This document shows positions 24,557 through 36,539 of a stretch of DNA of 64,000 bases, one piece after another; position 1 is the first letter of the stretch; every line of letters begins with the position of its first letter. This DNA comes from Luzula sylvatica (Eukaryota; Streptophyta; Magnoliopsida; Poales; Juncaceae). The DNA lies in assembly GCA_946800325.1 (NCBI GenBank), contig OX326958.1, positions 62,675,793-62,739,792 of the forward strand, given 5' to 3'. Made by a program: the position numbers and the translations under genes. The notes under the pieces are model-generated. The model was not told the DNA's origin. It saw only the letters and a list, made by a program, of their open reading frames with translations, and ran no database searches.

Positions 24557-26230
24557 CTAGTTTTTGCCCGCGCAATTGCGCGGGAGCCCTCGAGTTTGTC
24601 ATGATTATTCGCACATATGTGATTTGGTATATTTTTAACCCCCTAATTTTTTTTGGATATTGTAAAAAATTCTCTATCTTTTCGTAAACTCCAAAAAAAA
24701 AATCTTTACCAAATTTTTATTTTAAAATACTCCTTATGGATGATATTAATTTTTTTTTTTTCCAAAATACCCTCCAAATCTCATATGTAATAATTAAAAG
24801 TTATTTTTGTTATTTTTTATTAATTTTAAGAAAATTCATAAACACTTCTTAACATGTAGTGATTTAAAAAAAAATTTAATTATTACATATTTTGTTTATA
24901 TAATTTTAATATTCCATTCTTTATTCATAAAAAACTAACATTAAATCATAATAAATAAACATCTTGCAAATATATTCATAGAAAATATCTATTTAAACAT
25001 CTACTTTTTATTTTAGTTTTCCTTTTATGTATTTTTTTAATAGTTTTATGATATTTTATTTTTAAATATTTGCAAAATGTTCTTTTAATAATATTGTTCA
25101 ACTTATTATAATTTTATGTTAGTTTTTCAAGAAAAATAATACATAAGTCGAATATTTGTAATGAATGAAATATTAAAATTATATAACATATAACATATAG
25201 TAATTTTTTTTAATTATTATATATTACAAAAAGTTTAAGAATTTTTTTAAATTAAAAAAGAATTTTTTTTAAATGAATACATATGTAAATTAATTATTTT
25301 TTACAATATCTATAAATTTAAGGAGTCTTTAGAAAATTTTTCAAGTAAAGTGGTGATAGGAAGGCATAATAAGGTGGTGATGTGGAGGCATGAGATGAGA
25401 GGAATTATTAATAATGTAAAAAAAGACCGAAATTTAAATTAAAAAGGACCAAAATGTTAATAAAAAGTACCAAAGTGTGAACTAAAACTAAAAAGGACCA
25501 AGATATAAATAAAAAGGACTATAATGTAAATTCAAAAATGTAAAAAAGGACCGACATGTAAATAAAAGAGGATCAAGATGTAAATATCAAGGACCAAAAT
25601 GTAAGTTTCTAAACTTAAAAGGACAAAAATGTAAATAGAAAGGATCAAAATGTAGTTTTTTCAACTAAAAAGGACCAAAATGTAAATAAAAAGGATCAAA
25701 ATGTAAATAATTTTTTTTACAAAGAGGCCCTGGACCAGAGTGTAATTTTTCAAACTTGAAAGGACCAAATGTAAATAAAAAGGACCAAAATGTAAATAAA
25801 AAAGGACCAAAATGTAAATAAAAGGACAAAAATGTAATTTTTTTCAAATAAAAAGGACCAAATGTAAAAAAATATTTTTTTTTACAAAGAGGCCCCTGGT
25901 GACGTGGCTCAACCAGGAGGCAGGAAAAGGGGTAACTTTATATTTAAAGTTTTTTACAAAGAGGCCCCTGGACCAGAGTGTAATTTTTCAAACTTGAAAG
26001 GACCAAATGTAAATAAAAAGGACAAAAATGTAAATAAAAAAGGATCAAAATGTAAATTAAAAATGACTAAAATGTAATTTTTTCAAATAAAAAGGACCAA
26101 AATGTAAATAAAAAAGGACTAAAATGTAAAAAAAAAAAAAAAATTCCACAAAGAGGCCCCTGGTGTCATGGCTCAACCAGGAGGCAGGAAAAGGGGAAGA
26201 ATTATATTAATTTAAATTATATTATATGGA
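24557..26230 (-). mobile_element. Helitron-like insertion, 3' terminus clear, 5' end uncertain
   Basis: On the minus strand the sequence reads an 18-bp perfect palindrome CCCGCGCAATTGCGCGGG (24567-24584), six bases, then CTAG, then T. This is the arrangement of Helitron 3' ends (hairpin, about 10 nt, CTRR, insertion before T). The body would extend to the right. No TC-type 5' end could be fixed, and 26230 is only where the minisatellite content stops. No Rep/helicase is present. Confidence 0.45.
25420..26135. repeat. Minisatellite of about 20-bp units (AAAAGGACCAAAATGTAAAT)
   Basis: Some thirty degenerate copies of AAAAGGACCAAAATGTAAAT run through the region. They are interrupted by a larger unit, also repeated, reading TTACAAAGAGGCCCCTGG and CTCAACCAGGAGGCAGGAAA (around 25715-25930 and 25950-26200). 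Open frames here on the minus strand come from the repeat and are not genes. Confidence 0.85.
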
Positions 26231-26237
26231 TCTTATA

Positions 26238-26320
26238 ATAATAATAATAATAATAATAATTATTATTATTATTATCTTTATTATTATTATTATTAATAAT
26301 AATTTTATTATTATTAGAAC
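26238..26320. repeat. (ATA)n/(ATT)n palindromic microsatellite
   Basis: An ATA run is followed by an ATT run, making a long AT hairpin within the right part of the Tourist-like element. Confidence 0.9.
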
Positions 26321-26545
26321 AAACTCTAAACTCAATTAGCATGCATTTTGTTAGATTTAAACTTTTCCATCATCTTGGCACTCTAGATATTTGGAGAATT
26401 ACAATTTGTAGGTTTATATGGAGAAATATTTACCCTCATTTGCTAATTCCACATTTTGAAAGATGTCCAAACAAAAAATTTTAATTTGTTGAATCTTAAG
26501 ATTCTAATTCCACTTGAAATTCTTGCCTCCAAACACCCCCCCTAA

Positions 26546-28267
26546 TTTTAAAGCACGATTCAAACACTCCCTTAGAAATCTCACCTAATTCTCACATTAT
26601 CACATAAAAGAATAATTCTGTATCAATCAAGTAAGAAGAAAAAATACCGTCAATGAATTCATAACTTAGTCGGTTGAGTATGAAATACAAAAAATTATTG
26701 CGAAAAATTATAAATTCGATCTTCGTTGATATCAACGAAGGACATACGAACCTTCGTCGTTTATTATTAAAAAAAAAATACATATTACCCGTTCAAACTT
26801 AGGCATACTACGTTACATATCAGATATCACATCCGATATGGAACAGGGCTCCAGTCCAGTCCAGAAGATAGTACTATCTAAACACTATATAGTTTTGACT
26901 TTCGATACATACTGTCAGCAAATAAAGACAATTATTATTATATTTTTCTTTTGGTGGCCAAGACAAGCTGAGTGATTCCACACTGCTCTTTCTTCTTTTT
27001 CGTGCTTTATTAAAGTGTGTTTCAGTTTTGATGATTGGGGCATTGGGTCGGGGTTGGGGGTCACCCAACGGTGTGAACATCACGGCACACGATGAAGTGC
27101 AGTTGGCAGACAAGCCCAGAGATGCTCCAATGCCTATTTTGTTTTGTTTAACAAAAATTTGCAACAAATCCCCTTCGTTATGATCAAATTGCAAAAGAAA
27201 ATAATTTTCAATAAAATGAGTAGTTTTTTCTGAGGTTTCAGCATTAATGTAGGATTTGTTTGTAATTTTCAATAAAATGTGGTCCTTTTTCAAATTTGTC
27301 TTGGCCTAATTAGTTTAGACTTTAGACAGCCCCATCGATCTACCAAAGTTATGATCTCCAAGAAAAACATTCACGTACTAGATTTATTGGTATCTATCTC
27401 TCATCTGGAGTATCATGTTTATTAAAAAAAAATTATTTTTGTATTTAATATCATGTTTATTAATTTAGTCAAACAATGTGTATTCTCAATGTTCCTTTTA
27501 ACATAGCAGATTTTCATCAATACACAAATTTTTGAAGTATATTTCCAAAATACACAAGTCCTGAACATAATTCTTAAAATACACAATGACGGAGTTTGTA
27601 ACTCCGCCAAAAATTAAAATGGCGGCATTCGTAACTTCGTCACATTTCAATTATTAATTTAAAGATTAATTCTGTTCAGATGCAGTTAATCGCGTTTTAT
27701 AATTGGCGGAATTCGTAATTCCGCCAAAATTCAGGGTATTATTTTTTCTGTCGTTTTTATTATATTTAATAGATAAATAAATGATGATAATAGTTTATGT
27801 TGAGTATATTTTATGTGAGTATAGTTGTTGTAGTTGTATAAAAGAAAATATTATATATAGTATATTTATTGTAAAGATAAATAATGAATAATTTTTGGTA
27901 ATGGGCACAAAAAAAGAATGAATTAATTGAATATTATAGGTGTCAGAATTCATTGAATATATAGAAGATAATCGTTTGACAAGACCTTACACTGTCATAA
28001 AAAATAAAAAACGAATATATTCCCTTTATCTTTTTCCTTCATCTTTTCCTGTCTTTATTACAAAGGAATATATTCGATTTTACTTTTTTCGACCACCTTC
28101 GTAACGGGGTATACTATCGGCAACCCTATTGATATTGCCGTCCCAATAAATCACGAAGGACGCGCCTTCCATTTGGTCACTGCGTTTTGTGTTCAGCAAT
28201 TAAAACATTTTAAATACAATATTTATTTTTTTACTAAATATTACTAAATATTATTATTTCAATATAC
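26546..28267. other. Intergenic DNA upstream of PSK, with small palindromes
   Basis: It contains a perfect 20-bp palindrome CTTCGTTGATATCAACGAAG (26721-26740). Three imperfect palindromes of the type GGCGGAATTCGTAATTCCGCC lie at 27588-27608, 27621-27641 and 27705-27725. A 139-codon minus-strand frame at 26874-27293 includes a GC-richer patch but matches nothing recognised. Confidence 0.45.
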
Positions 28268-28326
28268 ATTAAACCTTAAACCCTGAACCCTGAACCCTAA
28301 ACCCTGAATCCTAAACCCTAAATCCA
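28268..28326. repeat. Interstitial telomere-like repeats
   Basis: About seven to eight degenerate 7-bp units alternating CCCTAAA and CCCTGAA, the plant telomere repeat, lie about 320 bp upstream of the PSK start codon. Confidence 0.75.
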
Positions 28327-28647
28327 ATTTTATTTTATAAATTATAAACGCTCAATTCTGTTGAATCATACATTGTTTTCTTTTTTTTTGTTGGATACAT
28401 AAATGTAAGATGTAAGATTTTGTAAGGATATATATGCAAAACAAATCCATATTGTCTAATTTTAATTTTTTTTGTTTGAGCAAAAAAAAAAAATTTAATT
28501 TTGAAGTCAACAACCACATGACCAAACAATTTATAAACCCAACAACATAACACCCAACTGCCCTTTCCTCTCTCTCATTTTTTTTCCATCAAAGAAAGAG
28601 AACACTACTAAGCAAGTAAACTAGAGAAAGCCAAAAGCAAAGTTACC

Positions 28648-29285
28648 ATGCGACGAAAGGTTGTCTCCTTCTTCCTAGTAGCTCTTCTTCTTCTTATCCT
28701 CTCACCTCTATCTCTTTGCCATGGAGGAAGACTTCAACCAAGACACCACACCATTATTGCCGGTGACGAGGTAAGCACTTCTTCGAGCGTTCTCGTTCTC
28801 GTTCTCGTTCGTTTTGTGTGTTCCCGTGACTAGGCGCTTCCCCCATAATTCCTTAATAAATCCGCCACTATGGAAGTGGACTGAGAGTCTTCTTCATTCA
28901 ATCAAAAGTAGTAGTAGAGACAGATCTATAATTGTAGAAAAACAAATTTAGGCTTGTGCATTACATGTGGAAGTATCATGCTCTGAGATACTAAACATAC
29001 ACAACCATATTTTTTTTTTCGAAATATGCTATAGTGTTTCGCTCAAATTCTAGGATTTTCAAAATAAAAGACTTGTTTTTAGGGATGAAATACTCTAAAA
29101 CTAATTAGGTCATATATATTGTGGTTTGTTTCATAATAATTTGTTTTTTTCGTATAAAGGCAAATGAGGAGATATATCTCGACCAAGGAGGCGAAGAATG
29201 CGACGAGTCGGTAGAAGAATGCATGATGAGGAGGACGTTGATCGCACACACCGATTACATCTACACTCAACAAAATAAAAACTAA
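28648..29285 (+). CDS. PSK: Phytosulfokine precursor, two exons
   Basis: Exons 28648-28770 and 29160-29285 (donor GAG|GTAAGC, acceptor TAAAG|G, phase 0) encode 82 residues. Residues 1-25 form a signal peptide (MRRKVVSFFLVALLLLI...). The C-terminal region holds the conserved GGEECDE (51-57) and two Cys (55, 62). The mature pentapeptide YIYTQ is at 74-78, preceded by Asp73, the acidic residue favoured by tyrosylprotein sulfotransferase. The precursor is secreted, sulfated on both Tyr and cleaved. The peptide acts through PSKR receptors to promote cell growth and modulate immunity. The length is typical of the family. Which paralogue it is cannot be told. Confidence 0.96.
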
Positions 29286-29930
29286 GCACTAATTATTGGT
29301 CCTTATTGTAATTTTTTCTAAGGTCTTTATTGTAACTTTCTCCTACTACATCTATTTTCTCTTTTTTCCAATGTCTTTTTATTGTATTAAGAAATATTGT
29401 AATATAATATTTTCTAAAATACTAAGCTAGTCTCTTCTCCTCAACAAACCCATACATTTTTGTTTTACAATAACTCAAAATATTTGATTTATTTTATACA
29501 TTCATGTGGGTTACTTTTGTCTGGTAGTTATATTTTCATTTGGGATTATTCGCCATATAAATACAAAAATGTATTAATTCCTACATATTTGTCAACGAAA
29601 CAGGACATGAACAAACATGAACAGCATGAGAAACCAATAGAAAGCCTGATAAAGCCACGAGATATCTTATCTACCACCTTCTCACAAGCGACAATCAATA
29701 CTGCCTATGAAAATGACATCACATCACATAATGCAAGGGCATTTTTGTAAATTGGGGTTAATGGGCGTGATATAAAATGCAATGAATGATTTTTTTGAAA
29801 GTTCGATTCGGTTTGGTTGAACATGAGAAAATGCATTTATTTACAGGAAACATTCAAATGAAATTAAAACAATATACACGAGGTTCTTCAATCTTTATGT
29901 AATTAAAAGACTTAACGTACTTGACCTTAT
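29286..29930. other. Spacer between PSK and the BSD-domain gene
   Basis: AT-rich 3' flanks of two convergent genes. A 96-codon plus-strand frame at 29460-29750 has no recognised similarity and is not called. Confidence 0.5.
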
Positions 29931-32357
29931 TTATTTCTTGTCCTCTTCTTCGTCTTCTTCGAGATCGCTGAAGGATACGTCCTCATCGTCCCCTATAGGT
30001 ACATTTTCAGAAACAACCCTGTTATTATTATTATTATTATTATTATTTTCGTCTGCGTCCTCTTCTTGTAACCATTCGTCGTCACCGTCTTCATTTTCGT
30101 CGGATTCGTGTTTTTGAATTTGAATTTGAACGCTTTCTTCTTTGATGACGGACTTATCGACGATTTTAACTTCGTTTACCACCACCGGGTATTTGTCGGT
30201 GTGAACCGCGTCTGTTATTGGGATTACGGTTAGGGTTTCTGGTTCTTCTAGATTGTTCTTTGATGAGGTGGAGGAGGAGGATGGGAGGGGGTAAATGTCT
30301 TTTGACGATGGTTCCGAGGAGGGGGAGGAGGATTTGGTTAGAAGTGGCATTTTCGTAATTTCGCGTTCTTGAGAGGGTACTTCTAGAATTGGGATTTCGG
30401 AGGAGTTTATTATTTCTTTCGTTTCTACTTTAGATTTACTCGATAATTTGGCTCTCGCCTCCACAATCTGGAAAAAAGCAAATTGTTAACATTAACTCCT
30501 TAATTACTTTCACCTAAATTGGCTTATTTTGACCTAAGTTGTCATTAGCACCAATTTGACCTAATTTGTCTTGATTTGCCCTAATTTTGGCTCAAGTTGA
30601 CCTAATTTGCAACAAATCAATCTTGCCCAGACCGATCCCAATTTGACTGAAAGTAACATAACGTAAACCCCAAATAAAGCCAATTTATCTAGATTTAATT
30701 CAATTTGGCTTAATTTGACCTAAATATTTGCACCCCCCCCCCCCCTTGACCTAAATCCAGGCCACCTACCCAAATTTGCACCAATTTATCCCAATTTCAC
30801 ATTTTACCTAAAGATAGCATAATTTAAACCTTATATTGTGCAATGAATTTCATTTAATATATACACCTGAGGAGAGGAGAGGAATTGAGCATCACGCATA
30901 TCGAGTCGAGGGAGAAGAAGAACGAAATAAATCAGCCAAAAGCAACTCTCGCTCATGTGAGTCGGACACAGCTCGATTCTCAAGGCAGCCAGTCTCGGCT
31001 CGAGCTGCTCCACTGCCAACGCGTGGTCTTGCTGCATGTCACTCATCTCAAAACCTAGAAGAACAAAAAAAAAATGTGATTATAAGTGCATGAAAAGAAT
31101 TTGAAAAGAGAAATTTGCAAAAAGCCCCAGCAATATGTCCAAAATTCAGAAAAGGTCCTGTATTGAATGGAGAATTGGAGATTGATTGCATGGTCTTTTG
31201 TACAATTTAGGCATGCATATAGTGCAGGGACCCTAAATTGCAAAGTCGGAAAGGGAAATTTGCAAAAAGAGCTCCTGCAATATTTAGTAAATTAAGGAAA
31301 AGCCCCTGCATTATCAGAAATTGCAAAAAAAAAAAAAAAAAAAAAAAGCCTCTAATTATGATATGTATGGCTCTTTTTGCAATTTAGGCACAATGCAGTT
31401 TTTTCATATTTCTCTTAAAAATAATCTTTTCAGTAGAAACAAAAAAGGAATGATTATTTAATGGTTATATTTTACAAAATAGACCACCCACCAGTCCTGA
31501 ATTACAGAAAAGACCTGTCGTCAGCAGATTTAGGCACAATTCAGGGTTAAGCAGGGGTATAAAAGATATTTTGCATGATATTTATGAGTCAAAAAGGAAA
31601 GTAATACAATCGACTTGTAAGAAAGTAAAACATACCAACATAATCTTCTTCATCGAGGAGTAGAGGGAAATCAAGCCAGGTTTCAGGATGCATAGAAATA
31701 TTCTCCACAAAAACCATGACTTCTTCAGTCACACCAACCACACCATTGTCTACGCCATCATCTTCCTCATCGGATACGACAGGGAGGAAACTGGAGGCGA
31801 TCTTCGCTATTTCTGAGACCGCCACGTGCTCCGATATCTTCGATATTCCACTTCGAACTCTTCCCCCAATTTCAGCGAAATCGCTTCTAAATCCTGAAGT
31901 AGAAATGGAAGATCAGCTAATAGGAATCACTTCCAGTGTCCAATACTAAAATTAATCTACAATTTGAATCAATTCGTTTGCTATTTTCTGTTTTCCAACT
32001 TAGATGCCCCGATTAGATTATGTGCTGGCAAATCATGAAATTACCAGATAATGCCCTAGGCGAATCTGATGAATCCACTTCATCACCACCACCGTCCTCA
32101 ATTCTTCTGGATTCTTCAGGCGGCGGGGCAAGGAAAGACGCGAAACCGCGAAACTGACGAGTTAAAGTCTTCGTGAGCTCGGAAATATCATCCTTGACGC
32201 CTTTAGTAGGAGATAGCGGATCTCCGTCCTCATCGACTCCACCGCCTGCAGCGGCGGTAGAAGCGGAGGTGGTGATGGAAGGTTGCTGCTCATCATCTTC
32301 CTCCTCGTCGTCGGATGGGAGAAGAGTTTTGGCGATGGATCTAGCTAGCCAAGACAT
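29931..32357 (-). CDS. BSD-domain protein, four exons
   Basis: Exons 32045-32357, 31636-31893, 30867-31054 and 29931-30467 total 1296 nt (431 residues), all phases closing. The N-terminus MSWLARSIAKTLL is typical of plant BSD-domain proteins. A low-complexity acidic and Ser/Pro stretch follows. The conserved middle reads HPETWLDFPLLLDEEDYVGF. The BSD domain is in exon 3 (about 191-253) with its signature FW pair at 229-230 and LAALRIELCPTHMSE before it. The C-terminal third is acidic and disordered, with a poly-Asn run encoded by an ATT microsatellite. BSD domains occur in TFIIH p62 and synapse-associated proteins; this plant protein's role is not established. The third intron contains a C14 run and degenerate AATTTGACCTAA repeats. 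Confidence 0.9.
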
Positions 32358-33024
32358 GTTTCTTTTTTTGTGAGAATTTTGGTTGTATTTTTGAGTGTTT
32401 TCTCGGGATCTGATTTATTAGTCGGTGAAGGAGATGAGAGAGTTTTGTTGTCGTGTTGTGGACAAGATCTGATTAATTATTAAAATATCAAGTGTTAACT
32501 GTTAATTGAATTGAGCTATTAATGATGTTAATGTTGGGCCTATTTGAGACGGGTCTTTACTTAATTGGGCTTATAAATAAATCTGCAGAAAATTATTTTG
32601 TTGAGAAATAATAATTAATATATTAAATTATTATTATTATTATTATTACATTGAATAAGATGAGGCTAACTTTATAGACAAACACAGACTACAGATTAGC
32701 AATTAATTCGTAATTACAAAAAATTTAATATGTAATTAAGGTACCTACTAATTAAAAATTAATTAAGAATATTAACAATTAACAAATATTGATTAATCGT
32801 CAATTGATAGATTATTATTGTTTTTTCTTTAATTAGCATCATTATTACTTGTTAGAGCTCAATAAGCATGTTTGGTCGGTACCACCTAATCACCTAAACA
32901 TACTCATTACTCACACATTGGCCCCAAAATGATTCAGTTTGATGATAATTATCATTTTTTTTATTAATCAAGACGAGACTAATCTCCTTTTCTCAATTTC
33001 GTTTCGAAATATTACATGACTAAT

Positions 33025-33075
<51 letters not shown>

Positions 33076-33219
33076 ATATTAATTAACTTTGGCATATAAA
33101 CATGAATTAGAATAAGATAAGAGTATTTTGTTCTGAAATTTCGTTATTAACTTTCATGGTTTTTTATTTCAAAGTATAAAGATAATTCTTTATTATGATC
33201 ACATTTTCGTGAGTATATA
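32358..33219. other. Intergenic DNA with a (GTT)n run
   Basis: Promoter side of the BSD-domain gene, then AT-rich DNA. A (TTG)n microsatellite of about 16 units lies at 33029-33075. Nothing else is recognised. Confidence 0.5.
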
Positions 33220-35480
33220 TGCTATTCTGTAAATTTACGGGGACGTGCAAGATAATTTGACATTTTTTACTGTCCGCATGATCATTTCAGATTTTGTAAT
33301 TTGATTTTTTTTACGTGCATTCATGATAATTTGACAATTTTTAAGAAATATACACAATAATTCCGAAAACTACGAGGGCATACATGATAGTTTGAGGTTT
33401 TACAGGGTAATAGGAGATTTTATCTGGTTATATAAAATAATTTCATATTTATAGGTAATTTATTTGACAATGAAGGGTATATATGAAATTCAAGATTTTA
33501 TAGGGGTATATATGATAATGTAAGATTTTATGAAAGTATACATGATAATTTGAGATTTTCTTACAGATGTGGACGATAAGCTGATATTTTTTTTTTTTTT
33601 TTTTGATGAAAATAAAGTGGGTTCACAAGTCCCACTTCTATTGTTTTTATAAATCTTAAGAGTTTGTACAGCCTCTATTAGGAATAAATTCCCCTTTTAC
33701 ACTTGTACATCCATAACACCCTTATAAAAAACTAAAATATAATCATACTTTAAACAATATGGGAAAATGAGTTCTAGTTTCTTAAAAAACCGGCACCACC
33801 AATCCAACTTACTCTAACCCTCACTTCATTTACTACGTTCATCCTCCTTTTCTCCCGACAAAAAATCATTCCCCATAACTATAGCACTCCTTCTTTCTTT
33901 CTTCTTTTCTCGCCGACCAATCTTCAATCTACAGACTCGCCACCGCCAACGCCAACGCCACCTCTCATACTTCGGGTACTCCTTCACTCTTCTTACCGCT
34001 TATCTCCTACAGCATGCTTGATCCTCTTCTTAATACTTTCGTTCTACGCCCTTCTTACCGCCTATCCAAACCGCCTGATCCATCCTCTTCACCTTCATCT
34101 CGCTCATCTTCTCTCATGAAACAAGAGTTGCATTCAAGTGCTTTTTCAATGCTTTTACAATCTTGTAAGACCAATTCTGCGATTTTTGATTCAATTAGAT
34201 TTTTATCATCAAAAATCCTTCTACATCTCTCCTTCCATATATTAAAAAGCATAACTGCCATTAATTGCTTGAATTTCAGGTCAGCCGTGGAGTTGAGGAG
34301 TATCTCCAGTGGATCCAGGTTTGTATTCAATCTCAAATTTAAAAATTCCTTGATTTTTATCCATACTTTTTTTATAAATTCACAATCTTTGAATATATGA
34401 TGAACAGATTCAGCCTCCTTTTTGCACAATACACAACAATTTGCTAAAATCCATCCTCTCTTCTGCAAATTGTCGATAGTAAGAATTTTCTGCTGAACAG
34501 CAATCCAGAGAAAAACCCTAATTTTAGCAGGTATTTTTATTCTCCAAATTTGCTTTAAATCCTCTCTATTCATACCTGATAGTAATTCATAGCATATTTT
34601 AACTTTGAATTTTCCTGTTGAGGTACCAATCCATTTCAAAGTTCAAACTATCCAATTCATCTGGTACCAGTTGAATTTCAAGGCATTTCTGATATAGAGA
34701 TTGGAGCTGAGTTTCTGCTTCTGAAGACATTGGTTCTCTCAACTGGAATATGGTATGCATCTCCTTATCCCTTAATTCCTCCATTAATTCCTGTAATGTT
34801 AAGTCATATTTTTGCACAAAAGAAAGCTGATATTTTATTGGAGTATATAATATAATTTAAGACTTTACTGGGATGTAAATGATATTTTCATATTTTTAGG
34901 GATATAATGATTATTTGAAATTTTACGGTCTACGCATGACATTTAAGATTTTATAGGGCCACATATGATAATTTCAAAAAAAATCGGAACATACATGATA
35001 GTTTGACATTTTTAAGGCACGTACATGATAATTTCGGGTTTTATAGATGTTTAGGTGATGATTCCAAACTTCCAAGGATTGCATAAAAATGCACATTTTA
35101 TTGGAAATTTGATAATTTGATAATTCATAATATATCTGAAATTCAAGATTCTATGAATCTATACATTATAACGCAAAATTTTATGGCGGTACACATGATA
35201 ATTTATGATTTTTTCTTATTTATACGACATGTTTAGATTTTATTGATGCTTGTATTATAATTTAAGACTTTATAAAGATTTACATGATATTTTTTAGGAA
35301 TATCATGTCAGTTCTAATTTTTTTGAGGGTATATGTGAAATTGCAGACTTAAGGAGTATACCTGCAAGTATAAGATTTTACGGGAATACGTATGACAATT
35401 TGAGATTTTTAAATGTTTACATGATAATTTCATGCTTTACAAGATATATATCATCATTTCAGATTTTACATGGTTCATTA
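33220..35480. repeat. Degenerate minisatellite of about 28-30-bp units
   Basis: Units like ACATGATAATTTGAGATTTT followed by a G-rich spacer recur from 33220 to 33577 and from 34837 to 35480, heavily diverged. The array is split by the LINE fragment at 33591-34823. There is no coding capacity. Confidence 0.7.
33591..34823 (-). mobile_element. 5'-truncated LINE (L1-type non-LTR retrotransposon)
   Basis: A 13-bp target duplication AAGCTGATATTTT lies at 33578-33590 and 34824-34836. The element's 3' end, on the minus strand, carries a poly-A tail (T run at 33591-33603). About 1.23 kb remains. Minus-strand frames at 34055-34639 and 34599-34817 encode the C-terminal end of ORF2. The zf-RVT zinc-binding region has KIPAKIRVFLW, CVLCKKEAESVHHIFKDCEF and NIWKERCRR. 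A frameshift near 34620 separates the two frames. It is dead on arrival, as expected for a 5'-truncated insertion. Confidence 0.88.
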
Positions 35481-35914
35481 TGCTAAAGGCACTTGAAGTT
35501 TTTTTTATTTTTATTTGGATCATCCTAGATGCAAAGATTTTCTTCTACTCGTCCTACTATTTTTTACATCTATTTATCTGGCCGATGATGAAACACATTG
35601 TGGATTATTTCACGATTTCAGCTCGAGTCGTAGCAAATTGGTCTTGGTTAGAGACGAGGAGATTTATCAAGATTAATAGTGCTCCTTGAGAACAAATCGA
35701 TGAAGATATTTTGTTTTGAGATTTGAACTCGAGTTGTAGCAATTGAGTCTTTATTTATTTTTTTGAATGAACAATTGAGTCTTTATTAGAGAGAAAAATA
35801 TTGCCAAGATCAAAAGTGTTTTGTAAGAATGAATCGTAAAAATATTCAAGTGAAATTTCAGAAATTAGACTGAAAACATTGAGAAGATCGAGGAAGAATA
35901 GAGTTTCACGTGAA

Positions 35915-36285
35915 AAAACTCGACAAAATATGAGATATTTAATATATCCAGAGATAAAAAAATACGTGAAAAGAATAATGATATGTAAATTAGTACGAAT
36001 GTTAGGTCACTTTTCTGTAGTGACGGATCTTGGTAGAGTTTCTTGGAATAATCAAATAAAAAATATTTACTAAAATTACACAGCAAAAATATTTGCGAGG
36101 GACGAACAGTATAATGTGAACTGTTAATTGTATACTTATAAAATACACTGATTCATTCGCTATATATATTGTTTTTCCGAAAACTCCGTCCTACATTGTT
36201 ATGCTAATAAAAAGATCCAATAGCTATAATATCGCTAATAAAATATTAAACAAAAATATATAAAACAAAATGTCAGAAAAAAGAG
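35915..36285. repeat. Dispersed repeat, copy 1 (about 370 bp)
   Basis: Direct repeat of 42188-42560 with high similarity (for example GTTAGGTCACTTTTCTGTAG, CTACATTGTTATGCTAATAA). It starts with ACTCGACAAAATATGAGATA. No coding capacity or terminal repeats were identified. It is likely part of an unclassified transposon. Confidence 0.8.
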
Positions 36286-36353
36286 CAATGCTGGGACCAC
36301 ACTCATTTGCACTCATTTTCACTCTCTCAAGTTATTGACATGTGAGACCCATA

Positions 36354-36500
36354 ATGGGCTTGTTTGTTTTGAGGGATTAGATGGGATAGGATTTCAATAT
36401 CCGGGATAAGTCGAAAATTTCTTGTTTGTTTTGAGGGATTAAATGGGATAGTATTTCTTGTCCCAGTACTTCGTACTCCCACTTCAAAATCGGTATTACA
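36354..36500. mobile_element. Partial Tourist-like MITE end
   Basis: The word CTTGTTTGTTTTGAGGGATT occurs at 36359 and 36421, followed by ATGGGATA. The look is of a MITE end duplicated in tandem. The opposite terminus was not found. The (AATAT)n array follows directly. Confidence 0.35.
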
Positions 36501-36539
36501 AATCCATGGATAGAGCTATCCATGTATTTGATTATAATA

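Larger units (their letters stand above)
23660..26542. mobile_element. Tourist/PIF-Harbinger-like element swollen by nested insertions
   Basis: The left end GGGGCTGTTTGGCAAG and the complement of the right end (GGGGGTGTTTGGAGGCAAG) form terminal inverted repeats. Similarity continues about 45 bp (TGGAATCGGATTATAAG against TGGAATTAGAATCTTAAG). A TAA flanks each side (23657-23659, 26543-26545), the target expected for this superfamily. At 2883 bp it is far longer than a MITE because it contains ATA/ATT microsatellites, a Helitron-type terminus and a minisatellite. No transposase is present. Confidence 0.65.

Noticed and set aside
26640..26770. SINE-like resemblance (TAGTCGGTTGAG and TTCGATCTTCG as possible box A and B)
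   Set aside because: Matches are short, there is no poly-A tail or target duplication, and the palindrome CTTCGTTGATATCAACGAAG explains part of it.
26874..27293. 139-codon minus-strand frame with a GC-richer patch
   Set aside because: No family recognised. Its two ends are repeat-like and Lys-rich. It may contain a decayed exon but cannot be supported.
27588..27725. Possible CRISPR-like spaced palindromes
   Set aside because: Only three diverged units with unequal spacing in a plant nuclear genome; CRISPR arrays are not expected here.
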